64,000 nt of DNA from assembly GCF_030272615.1 (NCBI RefSeq), contig NC_081414.1, forward strand, positions 525,451,637-525,515,636, given 5' to 3'. The notes under the pieces are model-generated. The model was not told where the DNA came from. It did no database searches and saw nothing but the letters and a program-made list of their open reading frames with translations. This document shows, one piece after another, positions 45,477 through 58,500 of this stretch (positions are counted from its first letter, which is position 1; each line of letters opens with the position of its first letter). The stretch comes from Cryptomeria japonica. Its lineage: Eukaryota; Streptophyta; Pinopsida; Cupressales; Cupressaceae. A program made the position numbers and the translations under genes.

Positions 45477-46953
45477 TGTAAACACCTAAAAGTGTCTCAT
45501 CAATCGCACACTAATTATTCATCTTATTAATTAAGTAATTATTTAATTATTTAATTAATCTAATTAATCTTATTCTTCTAATCATCATCATCCATCTTAC
45601 TAATTATTCATTTTCCATCTCTTAATTAATCAATTCATCATTTTAACCCTTTTTCAAATATTAATTATATAATTAATTATGATTAATTCATTTAATTAAA
45701 TAATCTTTATTATTTGATTATGTCCATTTCTAATGATTAAATAATTTTATTTAAATTATTTAATTAATTATTTTTTTCTTCCAATTCCCTAAATTCTAAT
45801 TTTAATTAATTTCAACTAATTTCATTTCTCCTTGTAATGTCATAAAATTGCGACCCTGCAATTTTTTATCGCATTTGGGTCTTCACATTGGTAAAATGAA
45901 TCCCTAAGCCTGATTGGAGACCCGAGACATGCTCGCACCTCCTGAAACATGCATTTCCTTGCATCCTGCACTTCCCTCTTGCACTTCTTGTCCTAAATTA
46001 GGGCAGGACTGGGGTGTGGCACCCCTGTCCCCCCTAGGATAGGGGTATGGTTCCCTTGTCCTTGCCCTATTTTGGACCCCCCTCCACTTAAAGCCTGCAT
46101 TGGACTTGTCAAATGAGAAGTGGGAAAAGGTTTTCTATGTTGGTCTAAGATGAAAAATCAGTCAAATAACCCTAATTGGCAAGTATATAAGATGTATTTT
46201 CCCCTTTCATTTTCATAAGGTCAATAAGGTTGATAAGTCAATGAGTTCAATAAGTTCAAGAAGTGAAATCAAGCATTCAAGTGTTCAATCATTCAAACAT
46301 TCAAGCATTCCTTTCAAGCATTGAGCATCTCAAGTCTCCTTTCAAGGCTAGGTGTTGCATTCAAGTCAAGGATTCAACCATTGAAGTGGAAATCTCTTTT
46401 GACATTTAATTCTACATATACTTTCAAACAACTCTATCAACATTTCAATTGCATCCTCTTTTGAGGTTGCAGGCGCACAACTGTATTTGCAAGTTTAGGC
46501 TTCATTCTCAGAGATGGAAAAACCCTTTTTGGTGTGTGGATTTTTCGGAGGACCAAGTACACTTTCAACACAGTCCCGACAACTTTCACTCAAATTTACA
46601 GGGGAGCTTCGTCTCGGCATTTTACTGCTAATTCCAGGTGCACAACTTCATCCTGCATTTCTATCTCAAGTTACAATCATTTCTTTATCATATTTACACT
46701 TAGTCTCAATTCACTTAATTTATATTATCCATTCTAAAAGAGGGGTTACTTGTACTTTCCAAATTCATTGTCAATTCACTTAGCATTCAATCTCTTTCCA
46801 TTGATATTGGATCTAGTGAATTCAACCCCCTCTTTTAAATGTAATGTGTGAAAGAGGTTGAAGAGGATCCTTTGTGAAACTTTCACTCCTTTCTTGAGGA
46901 GAGTAAAGCTTTCCACTTGATCTCCTCATCACCCCTCCTTTTTCACCATTACA
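45477..46953 (+). mobile_element. 5' LTR of Tat-like element C
   Basis: 1477 bp from TGTAAACACCTAAAAGTGTC to CCATTACA, directly followed by a primer-like site. The first 350 bases resemble LTR B (same start, AT-rich TTAATTAATTATGATT block), while the rest differs. A TATA box, TATATAA, lies at 46184-46190 and is followed by a pyrimidine-rich stretch. A GC-rich patch with GGTGTGGCACCCCTGTCCCC occurs near 46010-46080. GCAAG precedes the LTR as a possible target duplication, but the far end is outside the window. Confidence 0.75.
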
Positions 46954-46975
46954 TTTTGGTGAAACCGATGTCTTA
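46954..46975 (+). promoter_or_regulatory. Primer binding site, element C
   Basis: TTTTGGTGAAACCGATGTC follows the LTR end. It resembles the TGGTGAACCCGACGT form found in some gypsy elements. Confidence 0.55.
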
Positions 46976-48060
46976 CATGCTTGACATTTCACATTATTGC
47001 ATATTTTTCATTTACAAGTTTAATTTTCTTGAAAAGCTTAGTGATTAATTCTTTCAAAGCCCTAGTTGTTACAATTGGAATTGAACTTGTGTTTTGAAAA
47101 AATTGCTATCTAATATTGTTTTAGATCTGAAAATTGCATTAAATTCAATTTCTTCTTGGTCTTGTTCAATTTGCAAATCAATTTTACAAAATTAAGTGGT
47201 TAATTGTCAAAACCCTAATCAACTTGAATTTGTGCAAACATTGGATTCATATTTAATTTTCAGATTTGGAATCATTTTCACCCTTGTCTGCTTGCCTAAA
47301 ATTCAAATTTTTAGTTTCCCTCCCTTTTCCAAAATTCAAAATTTAAAAATTCAGTGGTTAGGTCCTAAAACCTTAATTTTCAAATTCAATTGGATTTTGT
47401 GTAAATTTCAATCAATTTCAACCAATTTCAGTTTTCAAAACATTATTCAAGGTGGCCTAATTCATTAGGTTTGACCTTTTTCAAATTTGCAATTCAATTT
47501 CTTATCTTTTTCAAAACCCTAATAGGGTCCTATTTTCACATTCAAACTTTAATTTCGCCTATCTAAACTTCGTAAAATCAACCAATTTTTTGAGGTTAGC
47601 TCTAAGACCATCCTAGCTTTCATCCTTGAAAATTTCCAAAAAAGTTGGGCGGACCATGTGCAACTTCAACACGGCCCCTGGCTTTTTTTTCCGAAATTTC
47701 GGGAGACTGTTGTGACTATATTTAATTGCATAAATCCAAAAAATTGGCTGATTTTGTCGAATTTTGATCCCTCTAAAATAAAAAATACTTCACAAATTCA
47801 ACATCACAACTTTCAAGAAAATATTTAAAATTAAGTGGTTAATTGTAATCTATCCTGATTTTAAAAATACTAATTTTATCAATTTTAAAGTTAAGTTGTA
47901 TCACATTGGCCCTAATTTTAAAATTTCAATTTCTTTTCATTCTTATTTTGAAAATTGTGTCATTTCTTCTTTCAACAAAGTTCAAATTGTATAATCATCA
48001 TTTGTGCATTATTCAATTTTGTAAACTTTATTCCCCAAATTCAAATTTCCCCTCTAGTGC
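46976..48060 (+). other. Leader of element C
   Basis: AT-rich and non-coding, with repeated AAAATTCAAATTT-like words, leading to the first gag ATG at 48061. Confidence 0.55.
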
Positions 48061-49737
48061 ATGAGGTTTACCACTATTAGTCCTACCTCTACTATCCCCG
48101 TTAGACAAAGCATTAAAAGTAAGGCTTCCCAAGGTTTAATTCCCCAAAAGATGGAGCCTAATTTGGGTGACTTCTTCAATGATGATAATGCTAATTCTTC
48201 CCATCCTAATAAAATCCCTATCTACCCAATTGATGATTCCAATGATGAAGAAGAAGTTTTGACTACAGTTTCCATAGGTCAACTTTCAAAATTGGACAAT
48301 CAGTTTGTTAACTTTCAACAATGGATGTCCCAAGAATATCCTAATAGTGAAGCTCTTCCATTAATTGAAGGTCTAAAATGCATGATTCTAAGTGATAAGA
48401 ATGGAATTGATATATTGTGTGGCATTGCTCACATTGTTGATTCTAATGTCATGCCTATAAAGAGTTGTGCTAAGAACTTAGGTTATTCACAACCTCCTAC
48501 ACAAATCAATCATTCTATTCCTTTGACCAGTTCAATGACTAGAATTCCTACTTTCATTTCAAACATCATGAATACATAAACTTAAAATGTCATACCTATA
48601 ACCATTACTCATGGGGGCAATCCTTCCTCTTCATTCAATCCTCCATCTTTATCTATGCCTTCAATGAGCATTCCTATTGTCTCTCAACCAATCAATGTGA
48701 CGCAAGGGGGAAATTCATCCAATCATTCTATCCCTCCTTTTAGTGTCCCATTTCCTACTCAATCATCACCTATGCCTACTTATCATAGTGTTACACCACC
48801 ATATTCTCAATCAATGCCTTCTTTCAATAACATCACACCACCTTCTCAATCAAACATGTCTAACATAAATTCTTCAACCGAAGCAACCATTAATAACCTT
48901 GCCCAAATTGTGTCATCATTGCAACAACAAATTGCTTCTTTGATTCAATCCAAGTTTAGTGTGCCCACATTTGATGTTGTGAGCCCAATTTCTCTTAATA
49001 GTGTTAGAATTGCCCCTCCTAAACACGTTGAAGTCCCTCAATTGGAAATTTATACTGGAAAAGATGATCCTTTAACACATGTCAAAACATTCCAAACTTT
49101 GTGTACTGACTTTTCTTATGATTAAAGATTGCTTGCCAAATTGTTTACTAAAACACTAAAAGATAAGGCTTTACAATGGTATTGATCTTTGCCTTCCTAT
49201 TCCATTACTTCTTTTCAAAAATTATCAAATGCTTTTATTCAACAATTTCAAAACAACATAGGTCCTAAAATTACTTTGACTGATTTAATGCATTGTAAAC
49301 AAGGTGTTAAAGAAAAAGTGTCTGGTTTCATTGGTAGATATAAGAATTTGTATTCTCAAATTTCTTTTCCAGTGCCTGATAATGATATTCAAAGAATTTT
49401 CATTTCTAATTTTCAAAAATACATTAGGGACAAACTTCTCCTTTCTGAGTTTACTTTCTTTCTGTAGTTGTGCGCAACACTTCACAATTATCAACTGATT
49501 GTGAGTCAACTAGAGCAATCTACTCCTATGGCTTCGAGTGATAAGGGTGAGAGTGCTCAACAACCGTTTGTGAAGTTCAAACCAAATAAAGGCTTCATCA
49601 AATTCAATGACACCATCAACAAAAACAATGTGAATGATACAATAGGTGTGTCTCCTATTTCTAAATTTTTCAGAAGAGAAAGACAATTTACTCCTTTGAA
49701 TGAATGTTTGCATAGCATCATGTCTCAATTGTTATAA
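48061..49737 (+). pseudogene. First gag of element C (Retrotrans_gag-type)
   Basis: ATG at 48061. An acidic N-terminal segment (NDDNANSSHPNK, DDSNDEEEV) is followed by a long Ser/Pro/Gln linker and a short coiled coil (INNLAQIVSSLQQQIASLIQ). The Gag core is then recognisable: LEIYTGKDDPLTHVKTFQTL, LKDKALQWY, SFQKLSNAFIQQFQNNIG and LTDLMHCKQGVKEKVSGFIG. The C-terminus has RERQFTPLNECLHSIMSQLL, equivalent to the TPLG block of element A. No zinc knuckle follows before the frame ends. Stops at 48577, 49123, 49182 and 49465 interrupt it. Gag forms the particle that packages the RNA. Confidence 0.8.
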
Positions 49738-50566
49738 AGAAATGTTATCACATAGTCAAACATTAGTCAAAACACAACCAGAATCTCAATTGAACACAAT
49801 CAAGTTTTGTCAACAATATCCCAACAAGTTAAATAAAATTACCATTTTTAGAAGGATGGAGAAAAACATGTTATCTCTTGTGATCTTAGTTCTCATTGCA
49901 TAGTCTTTCCATTTTGCATAGTCCATACATATTCACCATTTCACATCCTTATATTTCACTAGTCTTTGCACAAATCCTCACTTTACACTTAGAAATAGGT
50001 TCAAATTTATCAAAGGTTGCATCCAAATATTCTTTGCATTGTCATCATTTACATCCCTCTTAGGATCCAATTTAGTCTTGCATGTTCCAATAGATTGTAT
50101 TAGAATCCACATCTATCATCTAGGACTATCATCTAGTTCTTGCATAGTTATCGTTCACAGTCCACCACCAATAGAAAGTCTTAGGAGCATATCATTTGCA
50201 TGGGTTTACCAGGTAATGGTGAATTCCTATTTGAACAACCTTACCTTGGGCCAAACAATGATTAATTAGAAATAGTTGATGGTTTGGATAACCTTTCTTG
50301 GGAGTTAAGGATTTATCTTCCCCAATATGAAGAAGTTGAACCTGTTATAAACAGTGAAATTAGAAAATCAGTCTGGATTAAGAGACAAGCCGCACAAGAA
50401 ATTGTTCTACAAAGAGAATAAGAAATTGTTCGGCAACTACTTGAAAGTTTTACCATACAAGAATAAACTCCTCCCCAATAGAGTGTTAGAGTCTAGCATC
50501 ATTCCTTTAGATTGCATCATAACTCATCCAAGGTCTTGCATTTCCTAGGTGTCATAGAAGTCATTC
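49738..50566 (+). other. Junction between two gag modules
   Basis: 49900-50060 carries GCATAGTCCATACAT-like words resembling the pre-gag leader array of element B (16950-17560). 50190-50560 has weak coding-like pieces (YLPQYEEVEPVINSEIRKS). This arrangement suggests that the start of one element is fused to the leader and gag of another. Confidence 0.45.
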
Positions 50567-52994
50567 ATGCTAGTTACGAGATCACAAAGATCTAAAATGG
50601 ATCAAAACAGTGACCCATTGGTCAATCCTACCTGGAACATGGATTTGTCAATATATCAAAACTCACATGCTAGAAGACCTACAACGTTACTGATAAATGC
50701 AAACAGAATGCCTTCAATAGATGAAATCCAACATAATTTGACACGAGAAATTGGAGGAAGCTCAACAAGACCCAACACTCCTCATGGTTTTAAATTTACT
50801 AATCAACAATGATAGAAATCAATACCTTTCTCTTCTTATTCAAAATAGGGCTAAGTTGCCTCCGGGTATTGACTTCTCGACAATATTACCACTAGGAGTG
50901 ACATTGACACAAAATGCAGCTCAAACACCAAATACCACACAAAATCAAGCATCGTCTTCTAGTTCAAGCCAAGGTACTACTCAGAATACACAAGGAGAAA
51001 AAACTCACGCCATAATGGCTTCAACTTAGGATCTTCAATCAGGAGCCACGTCTTCAAATACCAATATCACGTCTCAAGCAACACTCAATGTTACATTACA
51101 AACAACATCATATATTTTGAATACATCAACGCAAGCTCAAACAATAGTTTCTCTTCCTACAAGCACTTCTCAACCAACACTATCAATTGCCATTGGATCT
51201 ACCTACAGTGGTCAGAATTTGAATCAAGGCTTAGAAATGATGTATAGCTCAAGCCAGTCAAATGTCAGTACTCAGTTTGCATATTTCACACCATCTAGTG
51301 GAAATCATGGCACGCAGTTGCATAGTCAATAAACATTCCAACAAGTGCCAACATACTCAAACACTCTTCCTTTTGTGGGAAATACCTATAGGATCAGTGT
51401 ACCTTTGACCCAAACAAAAATCTTGGCTCAACAAGTGCAGAATCTGCAAAGCCAAATGACAAACATGCAAATAATGAATGATAAGAAGAGCTATACCATG
51501 GAAGATCTCCCTCCTTATCCTTTTGATAGGACGTTGTATATGCCACCTTTTCCATCACATTTCAAAACTCCAAAGTTTGACAAGTATAGAGGAAAAGGTG
51601 ACCCCCGAGATCATGTCTGGGAATTCTTCACAACATGTATCGAAATAGACCATGAAGACACATACTTGATGCGTCTCTTTCCTAAAATTCTTGGAGGGAC
51701 TGCATTAGAAAGGTTTTCACATTTGCCACCTAATATTGCCTCATGGGGTGAGTTGGTTGAGCAGTTCATCACAAACTTTTCACACAACATAGACAATCCA
51801 ATTACCTTAATGGATTTATGTGCAGCCAAACAAAGGGAAGGTGAAACATTTGCATCATTCTTGTAGCAATGGAGATCATTATACCGCAGATGCCTTAGCC
51901 ATATTCCAGAGGTTGAGCAAGTGGACATATTTATTGAAAATATCATTCCTTAGATTAAATATCCACTATAGATGCAATGTTTGAATACCTTCAAAGAAAT
52001 CACAGAAAAAGGAATAAAGTGTGAAAAGGGCTTGGTGGAGCAAGGAATATTGAAGCATCATTAAGATGATGGACCAACCAATAACTCAAACACTAAAAAG
52101 CCAAAGTTTTGGTCCAAAAACAAGACTGTCACAAGTGATGGATTTGTAGATGCCCGTGTTGTCAACAAAGCTCAACCAATGGTATCACTTCAAGGACCAA
52201 TTTATTCTTTTGCCTCCAATAGAAATCAACCCCAAGTCAACAATGCAAATGCTAATGCAGTCCAATCTAGTAATCAAAGACCTCTAAGGATCAATACACC
52301 TCGAAGGAATTACACACCCTTGGGAGAGCTCATTGAGTCAGCTCTTAAGAATTTGATACAAACTAATGTTATCACTCTACCAAAAGCCCAACCATATGAA
52401 CCAGGTCCATTCAAACCCGCTTGGTGGGATGATAATGACTATTGTGGATACCATCGTGCTAAAATGCACAAAACAACAAGTTGTTGCAAACTCAAAAATT
52501 TGATACAAGATCTTTTTGATCAAGGGGATATCACTGTGGATGCTAACAAAGGACCAACCAACACAAATCATACCATATTCAAGGACCCTTTTATTAAGCA
52601 TGAAAAAGGGAAAGCTTCTAGTTCAGGTGCATATAATAATACTACAAATTATACCAATGTGGCATATGATTATGCAATTAATACAATTAGTGCAAGAGAT
52701 GAGATAGTGGCCATGATTACAGTTAATCCAAGGAAGCGAGATTATGCAGTCAGCACCCTGAGATCTAAGGTCACTTTACAAGGGGTACCACCTAATCCTT
52801 CTCCATCAACTAGCAACTATAATATGGTTGACAAATTGAGGAGAACCCCAACCCAAATTTCATTTTTTGAGTTGCTTCGCATCTCACTAGCTCACAAAGC
52901 AATCCTAGATAACACACTGCAAGACTTTGTTGTGGCCCGAGACATAGATGAAAATGCATTCCAATCCATGTATGGAAATCTGGCAACTTCCTAG
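50567..52994 (+). pseudogene. Second gag of element C with zinc-knuckle-like end
   Basis: The N-terminal region is Ser/Thr/Gln-rich with many short low-complexity runs. A coiled-coil-like segment (ILAQQVQNLQSQMTNMQIMN) precedes the Gag core: FKTPKFDKYRGKGDPRDHVW, GGTALERFSHLPP and WGELVEQFITNFSHNIDNP. The C-terminus has RNYTPLGELIESALKNLIQT and the knuckle-like DYCGYHRAKMHKTTSCCKLK, then a long linker to 52994. It is the best match in the window to a Tat-lineage Gag. Stops at 51027, 51330, 51864 and 52992 interrupt it. Its TPLG and knuckle blocks align with those of the family A ORF, linking the two families. Confidence 0.8.
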
Positions 52995-53662
52995 GTAGCA
53001 TTCACAGAGCAGGATGTACCAACAGACAAGACCATGCACAATGATCCTCTACACTTAGAAGTGTTTGTTCACAGAAAGAAAATGGAGCTAGACTCAACAT
53101 AAGCACTCTTAACCTTATCAAAGCTTTGGGTTACTCATATTATCATATTGATATCACTAAGAGAATAAATATTAAAGCTTATGATGATGAAGAACGCCAA
53201 TCCAAGGGTGTAGTGACCTTATCTGTACAAGTAAGACTTGTCACCACATATATCACCTTTCAAGTTCTGGACTGAGAATTGGAATACAATATGCTACTAG
53301 GGTGCATGTGGATACATGTCATGCAAAAAGTACCTTCCACTTTCCACCAATGTGTTAAGTTCCCTTATAATGGCGTTGAGGTCATAGTACAAGGTGATCC
53401 AAACCCCTTTCAACATTGTAACTACCTCAAAGAAAGCATAGTGAATCAAGTCCCAATCAATCAAGTGGCTCCACTCACCATACAAATGGAATCTTTTAAT
53501 ATCTCATATACACCAGCATCATCATCTCTCCAAATTAGAGATGAAGGATGTGGTGAATATTCATGTTCAAGAAAAGTATCAGCAAGCCAATTGTCTCCTA
53601 GATCCTTTGGGAGAGCTTTACCAAACCCCACAAGTAAAAATAAAGGGAAAAAAATAGTCTAA
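52995..53662 (+). pseudogene. Aspartic protease region of element C
   Basis: Around 53087 a shifted frame gives GARLNISTLNLIKALGY, the stretch after the catalytic Asp of retroviral-type proteases. The Asp position itself is in a frame-shifted, altered context. Further on, FQVLD and EYNMLLGCMWIHVMQKVPST match the second conserved half (LLGRPWIH in relatives). It would mature the Gag-Pol polyprotein. It is inactive here. Confidence 0.65.
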
Positions 53663-54699
53663 TTTTTCAGATAATTGTTCCTTCATAAGGCAGGGGAGAT
53701 AAATGAAGAATCCTTAGAGGAAGATGTCAACAAATGGCTCTATAAAGAAGAAAATGGCATTCTAAATATCAAACTTCCCTAAGAACAATATGGCAATGAC
53801 TTTAAGGTGTTACAGTGACATGGTTATGATAAAACAATATGCTTGGGGGCACATTCTCAAGGTATCATAGAACCCATATTACCATCAGAAAATCCAAATA
53901 ATTGGGATTTAGGATATGTTGGTTGATAAGAAGAAGGAGAACATCTCGACCAGATACTTTGATCATCCAAGATTTGCCAACAACAACACAACTCACAAAT
54001 AAAGATGAGGATCCAGAGTCACCAAGTCAGAACAACACATCAACAATGGCCTTTGCACCATCATCATATGTCAATATAGTGGTGGAGATAGGAATTGCAC
54101 CAGCATCTCATGTCAATATAGTGACAGAGACAAGAGTTGAACCAACAGATGAATCAAGTAATTCTTCTACATCATCAATATCAACCGGTACATCAAGAGA
54201 AACAAGAATAGCACCAGCTAGCAATGGTAATTATATATTACCCCTATCTCTCATTCAAGCCCCAAATGAGGCCTCTATCACAGAAGAAGGGTCTACAAGT
54301 CATTAAACTCTGTCATTCATCATCAACATTGTTGAAAGACCTCTTTCTCCAATTGAGGAAATTGATGAAGATGGATTAGACAGAGAGACATATATTGAGA
54401 TTATAACTGATTCCCATGACTATGAATTATTGTCTATCCAAAGTTATAGCACATATTCAGTATTTAGAGCCTATGACAATCGATCACTCGTCGATGATGG
54501 CATTGAATATGAGGACACACTAGTTGATCCAAAGTCGGTCAAGTATGCATTTGACAACAAGATTTGCATGATATCAACAAAACCTTCTCCTAAAGATAGA
54601 GACCTTTGTCTTATGTATCCTCACTTGATAGATTGGGGGAAAGAGGAAAAACAAAATTTATATTGGTTCCAAAATGATGAGGCTATAGCTGAATTTTTA
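53663..54699 (+). pseudogene. Linker between protease and reverse transcriptase, element C
   Basis: Low-complexity Ser/Thr-rich coding-like sequence (for example ASHVNIVTETRVEPTDESSN) with several stops, then the pre-RT frame from 54430 that runs into the first tandem RT unit. Confidence 0.55.
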
Positions 54700-55882
54700 G
54701 GTGCCAGGGATGGATTTCCCTATGATGATCACAAAGCTAGTTTCACCATAGATCTTTACAGAACTGCCTACTTTGGAGAAGCAAGCTCCTTTAATAATCC
54801 AAAAAATATGAATGAAATCGAAAATGCCACTAAGAAAAGATTGGATTATCTTCCTATAGAGCAAGAACAATCAACATTGCTAGTAGAAGAAATTGAAGAA
54901 ATCAGCATTGGAAATGCTGAGAATATACATAAAATACATCTGGCCAAATCTTTAAATCCCATGAAAAAGGAAAAATTCATTCAATTCTTCATGCAACGAC
55001 CGACAAAATTTTCATGGTTTTATGCTAACATGCCAGGGTTGGATCTAGAATTGGTCTTACATCATCTACCATTGCTACTAGGAGTGAAACCTTACAAGCA
55101 GAAACTCAGGAAGATGCACCCTTAAATAGCTCTCTTAGTCAAAGTGGAGCTGCAAAAATTGTTAGATGTGAGTTTCATTAGACCCATAGACTATGTAGAA
55201 TGGAATTCAAACTTAGTACCAGTGACTAAACCCACTGGGGGCATACGAATTTATACTGACTTTAGGGACCTAAATAAATCTTGTCCCAAAGACGATTTTC
55301 CACTTCCTAATATAGATATGCTTGTGGATTTGACAGAAGGAAATGAAATGTTATCACTCATGGATGGTTTCTCTGGTTATAATCAAATCAGGATTGCACC
55401 AGAGGACCAACATAAAACAACTTTTACTTGTCCTTGGGGAACATACTACTGGAATATGATGTCATTCAGTCTCAAGAATGTCAGTGCCACTTATCAAAGA
55501 GAAATGACCACCCCGTTTCATGACATGGTACATAACATCATGGAAGATTATGTAGATGACTTTCTAGCTAAATAAAAAACCAGGGATGATCATCTTGATG
55601 TTTTAGCCAAAATATTTGACAGACTTGAGCAATACAATGTACAACAACCCAAAAAAGTGTGTGTTCGGAGTAACATCTCGTAAACTATTGGGATTCATTG
55701 TATCCAATTGAGGCATTGAAATGGATCCTGAAAAGGTGAAAGCTATACTGGAAATGTCATCACCCTCCACACTTAAGCAACTAAGAAGTCTGCAAGGGAG
55801 ACTACAATCTATAAGGCACTTCATTGCACAATTGGTGGACAAGTGCCAACCATTTCAACACCTTCTAAAGAAAGGTGTCACT
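54700..55882 (+). pseudogene. Reverse transcriptase tandem unit 1 of 3, element C
   Basis: Starts GARDGFPYDDHKASFTIDL. The RT core is clear: LQKLLDVSFIRPIDYVEWNS, TDFRDLNKSCPKDDFPLPNI, MDGFSGYNQIRIAPEDQHKT and the active site EDYVDDFLAK. It ends QPFQHLLKKGVT. Stops at 55123-55125 and 55573-55575 and a frameshift near 55640 inactivate it. Variants specific to this unit include SSFNNPKNMNEI and FSWFYANMPG. Confidence 0.85.
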
Positions 55883-57066
55883 GGTGCTAGGGATGGATTT
55901 CCCTATGATGATCACAAAGCTAGTTTCGCCATAGATCTAGGCATAACTACCTACTTTGGAGAAGCAAGCTCCTCTAATAATCCAAAAAATATGGATGAAA
56001 TTGAAAATGCCACTAAGAACAGATTGGATTATCTTCCTATAGAGCAAGGACAATCAACATTGCTAGTAGAAGAAATTGAAGAAATCAACATTGGAAATGC
56101 TGAGAATATACATAAAATACATCTGGCCAAATCTTTAAATCCCATGGAAAAGGAAAAATTCATTCAATTCTTCATGCAGTGACCGATAAAATTTGCATGG
56201 TTGTATGCTAACATGCCAGGGTTGGATCTAGAATTGGTCTTACATCATCTACCATTGCTACTAGGAGTGAAACCTTACAAGCAGAAACTCAGGAAGATGC
56301 ACCTTGAAATAGCTTTGTTAGGCAAAGTGGAGCTGCAAAAATTGTTAGATGTGAGTTTCATTAGACCCATAGACTATACAGAATGGAATTCAAACTTAGT
56401 ACCAATGACTAAACCCATTGGGGGCATACGAATTTGTACTGACTTCAGGGACCTAAACAAATATTTTCCCAAGGATGATTTTCCACTTCCTAATATAAAT
56501 ATGATTGTGGATTTGACAGCAGGAAATGAAATGTTATTACTCATGGATGGTTTCTCTGGTTATAATCAAATTAGGATTGCGCCAGAGGACCAACATAAAA
56601 CAACTTTTACTTGTCCTTGGGGAACATACTACTGGAATGTGATGTTATTCGGTCTCAAGAACGTCAGTGCCACTTATCAAAGAGCAATGACCACCCCGTT
56701 TCGTGACATGATACATAACATCATGGAAGATTATGTAGACAAGTTGCTGGCTAAATCAAAAACTAGGGATGATCATCTTGATGTTTTAGCCAAAATCTTT
56801 GATAGACTTAAGCAATACAATGTACAACTTAACCCAAAAAGTGTGTGTTCAGAGTAATATCTCATAAACTATTAGGATTCATTGTATCCAACCGAGGCAT
56901 TGAAATGGATCCTGAAAAGGTGAAAGCTATACTGGAAATGCCATCACCCTCCACACTTAAGCAACTAAGAAGTCTGCAAGGGAGACTACAATCTATAAGG
57001 CACTTCATTGCACAATTGGCAGATAAGTGCCAACCATTTCAACACCTTCTAAAGAAAGGTGTCACT
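55883..57066 (+). pseudogene. Reverse transcriptase tandem unit 2 of 3, element C
   Basis: Same domain order as unit 1, 1184 bases. It lacks the TAA found in units 1 and 3 (here KMHLEIALLGK). The active-site box reads EDYVDKLLAK, with the second catalytic Asp changed to Lys. There is a stop at 56180-56182 and a frameshift near 56835. Confidence 0.85.
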
Positions 57067-58176
57067 GGTGCTAGGGATGGATTTCCCTATGATGATCACA
57101 AAGCTAGTTTCACCATAGATCTAGATAGAACTGCCTACTTTGGAGAAGCAAGCTCCTCTAATAATCCAAAAAATATTGATGAAATTAAAAATGCCACTAA
57201 GAACAGATTGGATTATCTTCCTATAGAGCAAGAACAATCAACATTGCTAGTAGAAGAAATTGAAGAAATCAACATTGGAAATGTTGAGAATATACATAAA
57301 ATACATCTGGCCAAATCTTTAAATCCCATGGAAAAGGAAAAATTCATTCAATTCTTCATGCAGCGACCAACAAAATTTGCATGGTTGTATGCTAACATGC
57401 CAGGGTTGGATCTAGAATTGGTCTTATATCATCTACCATTACTACTAGGAGTGAAACCTTACAAGCAGAAACTCAAGAAGATGCACCCTTAAATAACTCT
57501 GTTAGTCAAAGTGGAGCTGCAAAAATTGTTAGATGTGAGTTTCATTAGACCCATAGACTATGCAGAATGGAATTCAAAATTAGTACCAGTGACTAAACCC
57601 ACTGGGGGCATACGAATTTGTACTGACTTCAGGGACCTAAACAAATCTTTTCCCAAGGATGATTTTCCACTTCCTAATATAGATATGATTGTGGATTTGA
57701 CAACATGGAATGAAATGTTATTACTCATCGATGGTTTCTCTAGTTATAATCAAATTAGGATTGCGCCAGAGGACCAACATAAAACAACTTTTACTTGTCC
57801 TTGGGGAACATACTACTAGAATGTGATGTCATTCGGTCTCAAGAATGTCAATGCCACTTATCAAAGAGCAATGACCACCCCGTTTCATGACATGATACAT
57901 AACATCATGGAAGATTATGTAGATGACTTGCTGGCTAAATCAAAAACTAGGGATGATCATCTTGATGTTTTAGGCAAAATCTTTGACAGACTTGAGCAAT
58001 ACAATGTATGACTTAACCCAAAAAAGTGTGTGTTCGGAGTAACATCTCATAAACTATTGGGATTCATTGTATCCAACTGAGGCATTGAAATGGATCCTGA
58101 AAATGTGAAAGCTATACTGGAAATGCCATCACCCTCCACACTTAAGCAACTAAGAAGTCTACAAGGGAGACTACAA
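57067..58176 (+). pseudogene. Reverse transcriptase tandem unit 3 of 3, element C (3' shortened)
   Basis: Same order again, with active site EDYVDDLLAK. It shares the premature TAA (57490-57492) with unit 1 but most other variants (SSSNNPKN, NRLDY, KFAWLYANMPG) with unit 2. It stops at GGGAGACTACAA (58176), about 70 bases short of the unit end, where it joins RNase H sequence. Confidence 0.85.
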
Positions 58177-58500
58177 GCATGGAGTAGAAGAAGGATTCCT
58201 TTTAATTACTCCTCAAGGAGACTCCATTCCAAAATCATTCAGAATTACTTTTCCATGTACCAACAATATAGTTGAATATGAAGCCCTAGTCATAGGACTT
58301 TGTATTATCGTACAATGGAAGATAATGGAGTTATAAGTCTATGGAGACTCGCAACTTATCATTAATTAGGTGAATGATGATTATAATACAAAAGATGACA
58401 ACCTGACACCTTACAAACAATTGGTGGAGGAATACAAGCAACATTTCACTAATGTAATATTTGAGCAAATCCTCAGGATACAAAACAGAGCAGCTAATGT
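58177..58500 (+). pseudogene. Tat-type second RNase H, element C
   Basis: Frames around 58190-58400 read PKSFRITFPCTNNIVEYEAL, then VYGDSQLIIN and VNDDYNTKDDNLTPYKQLVE. This is the extra RNase H typical of Tat-lineage gypsy elements, with the AEYEAL and GDSQL boxes. The connection domain and first RNase H that normally lie between RT and this domain are missing, deleted at the unit 3 joint. Confidence 0.75.

Noticed and set aside
46449-46783. Three overlapping plus-strand frames of 60-89 codons in LTR C
   Set aside because: They lie in the U3/R-U5 part of an LTR downstream of its TATA box, have no motifs, and are mutually overlapping.
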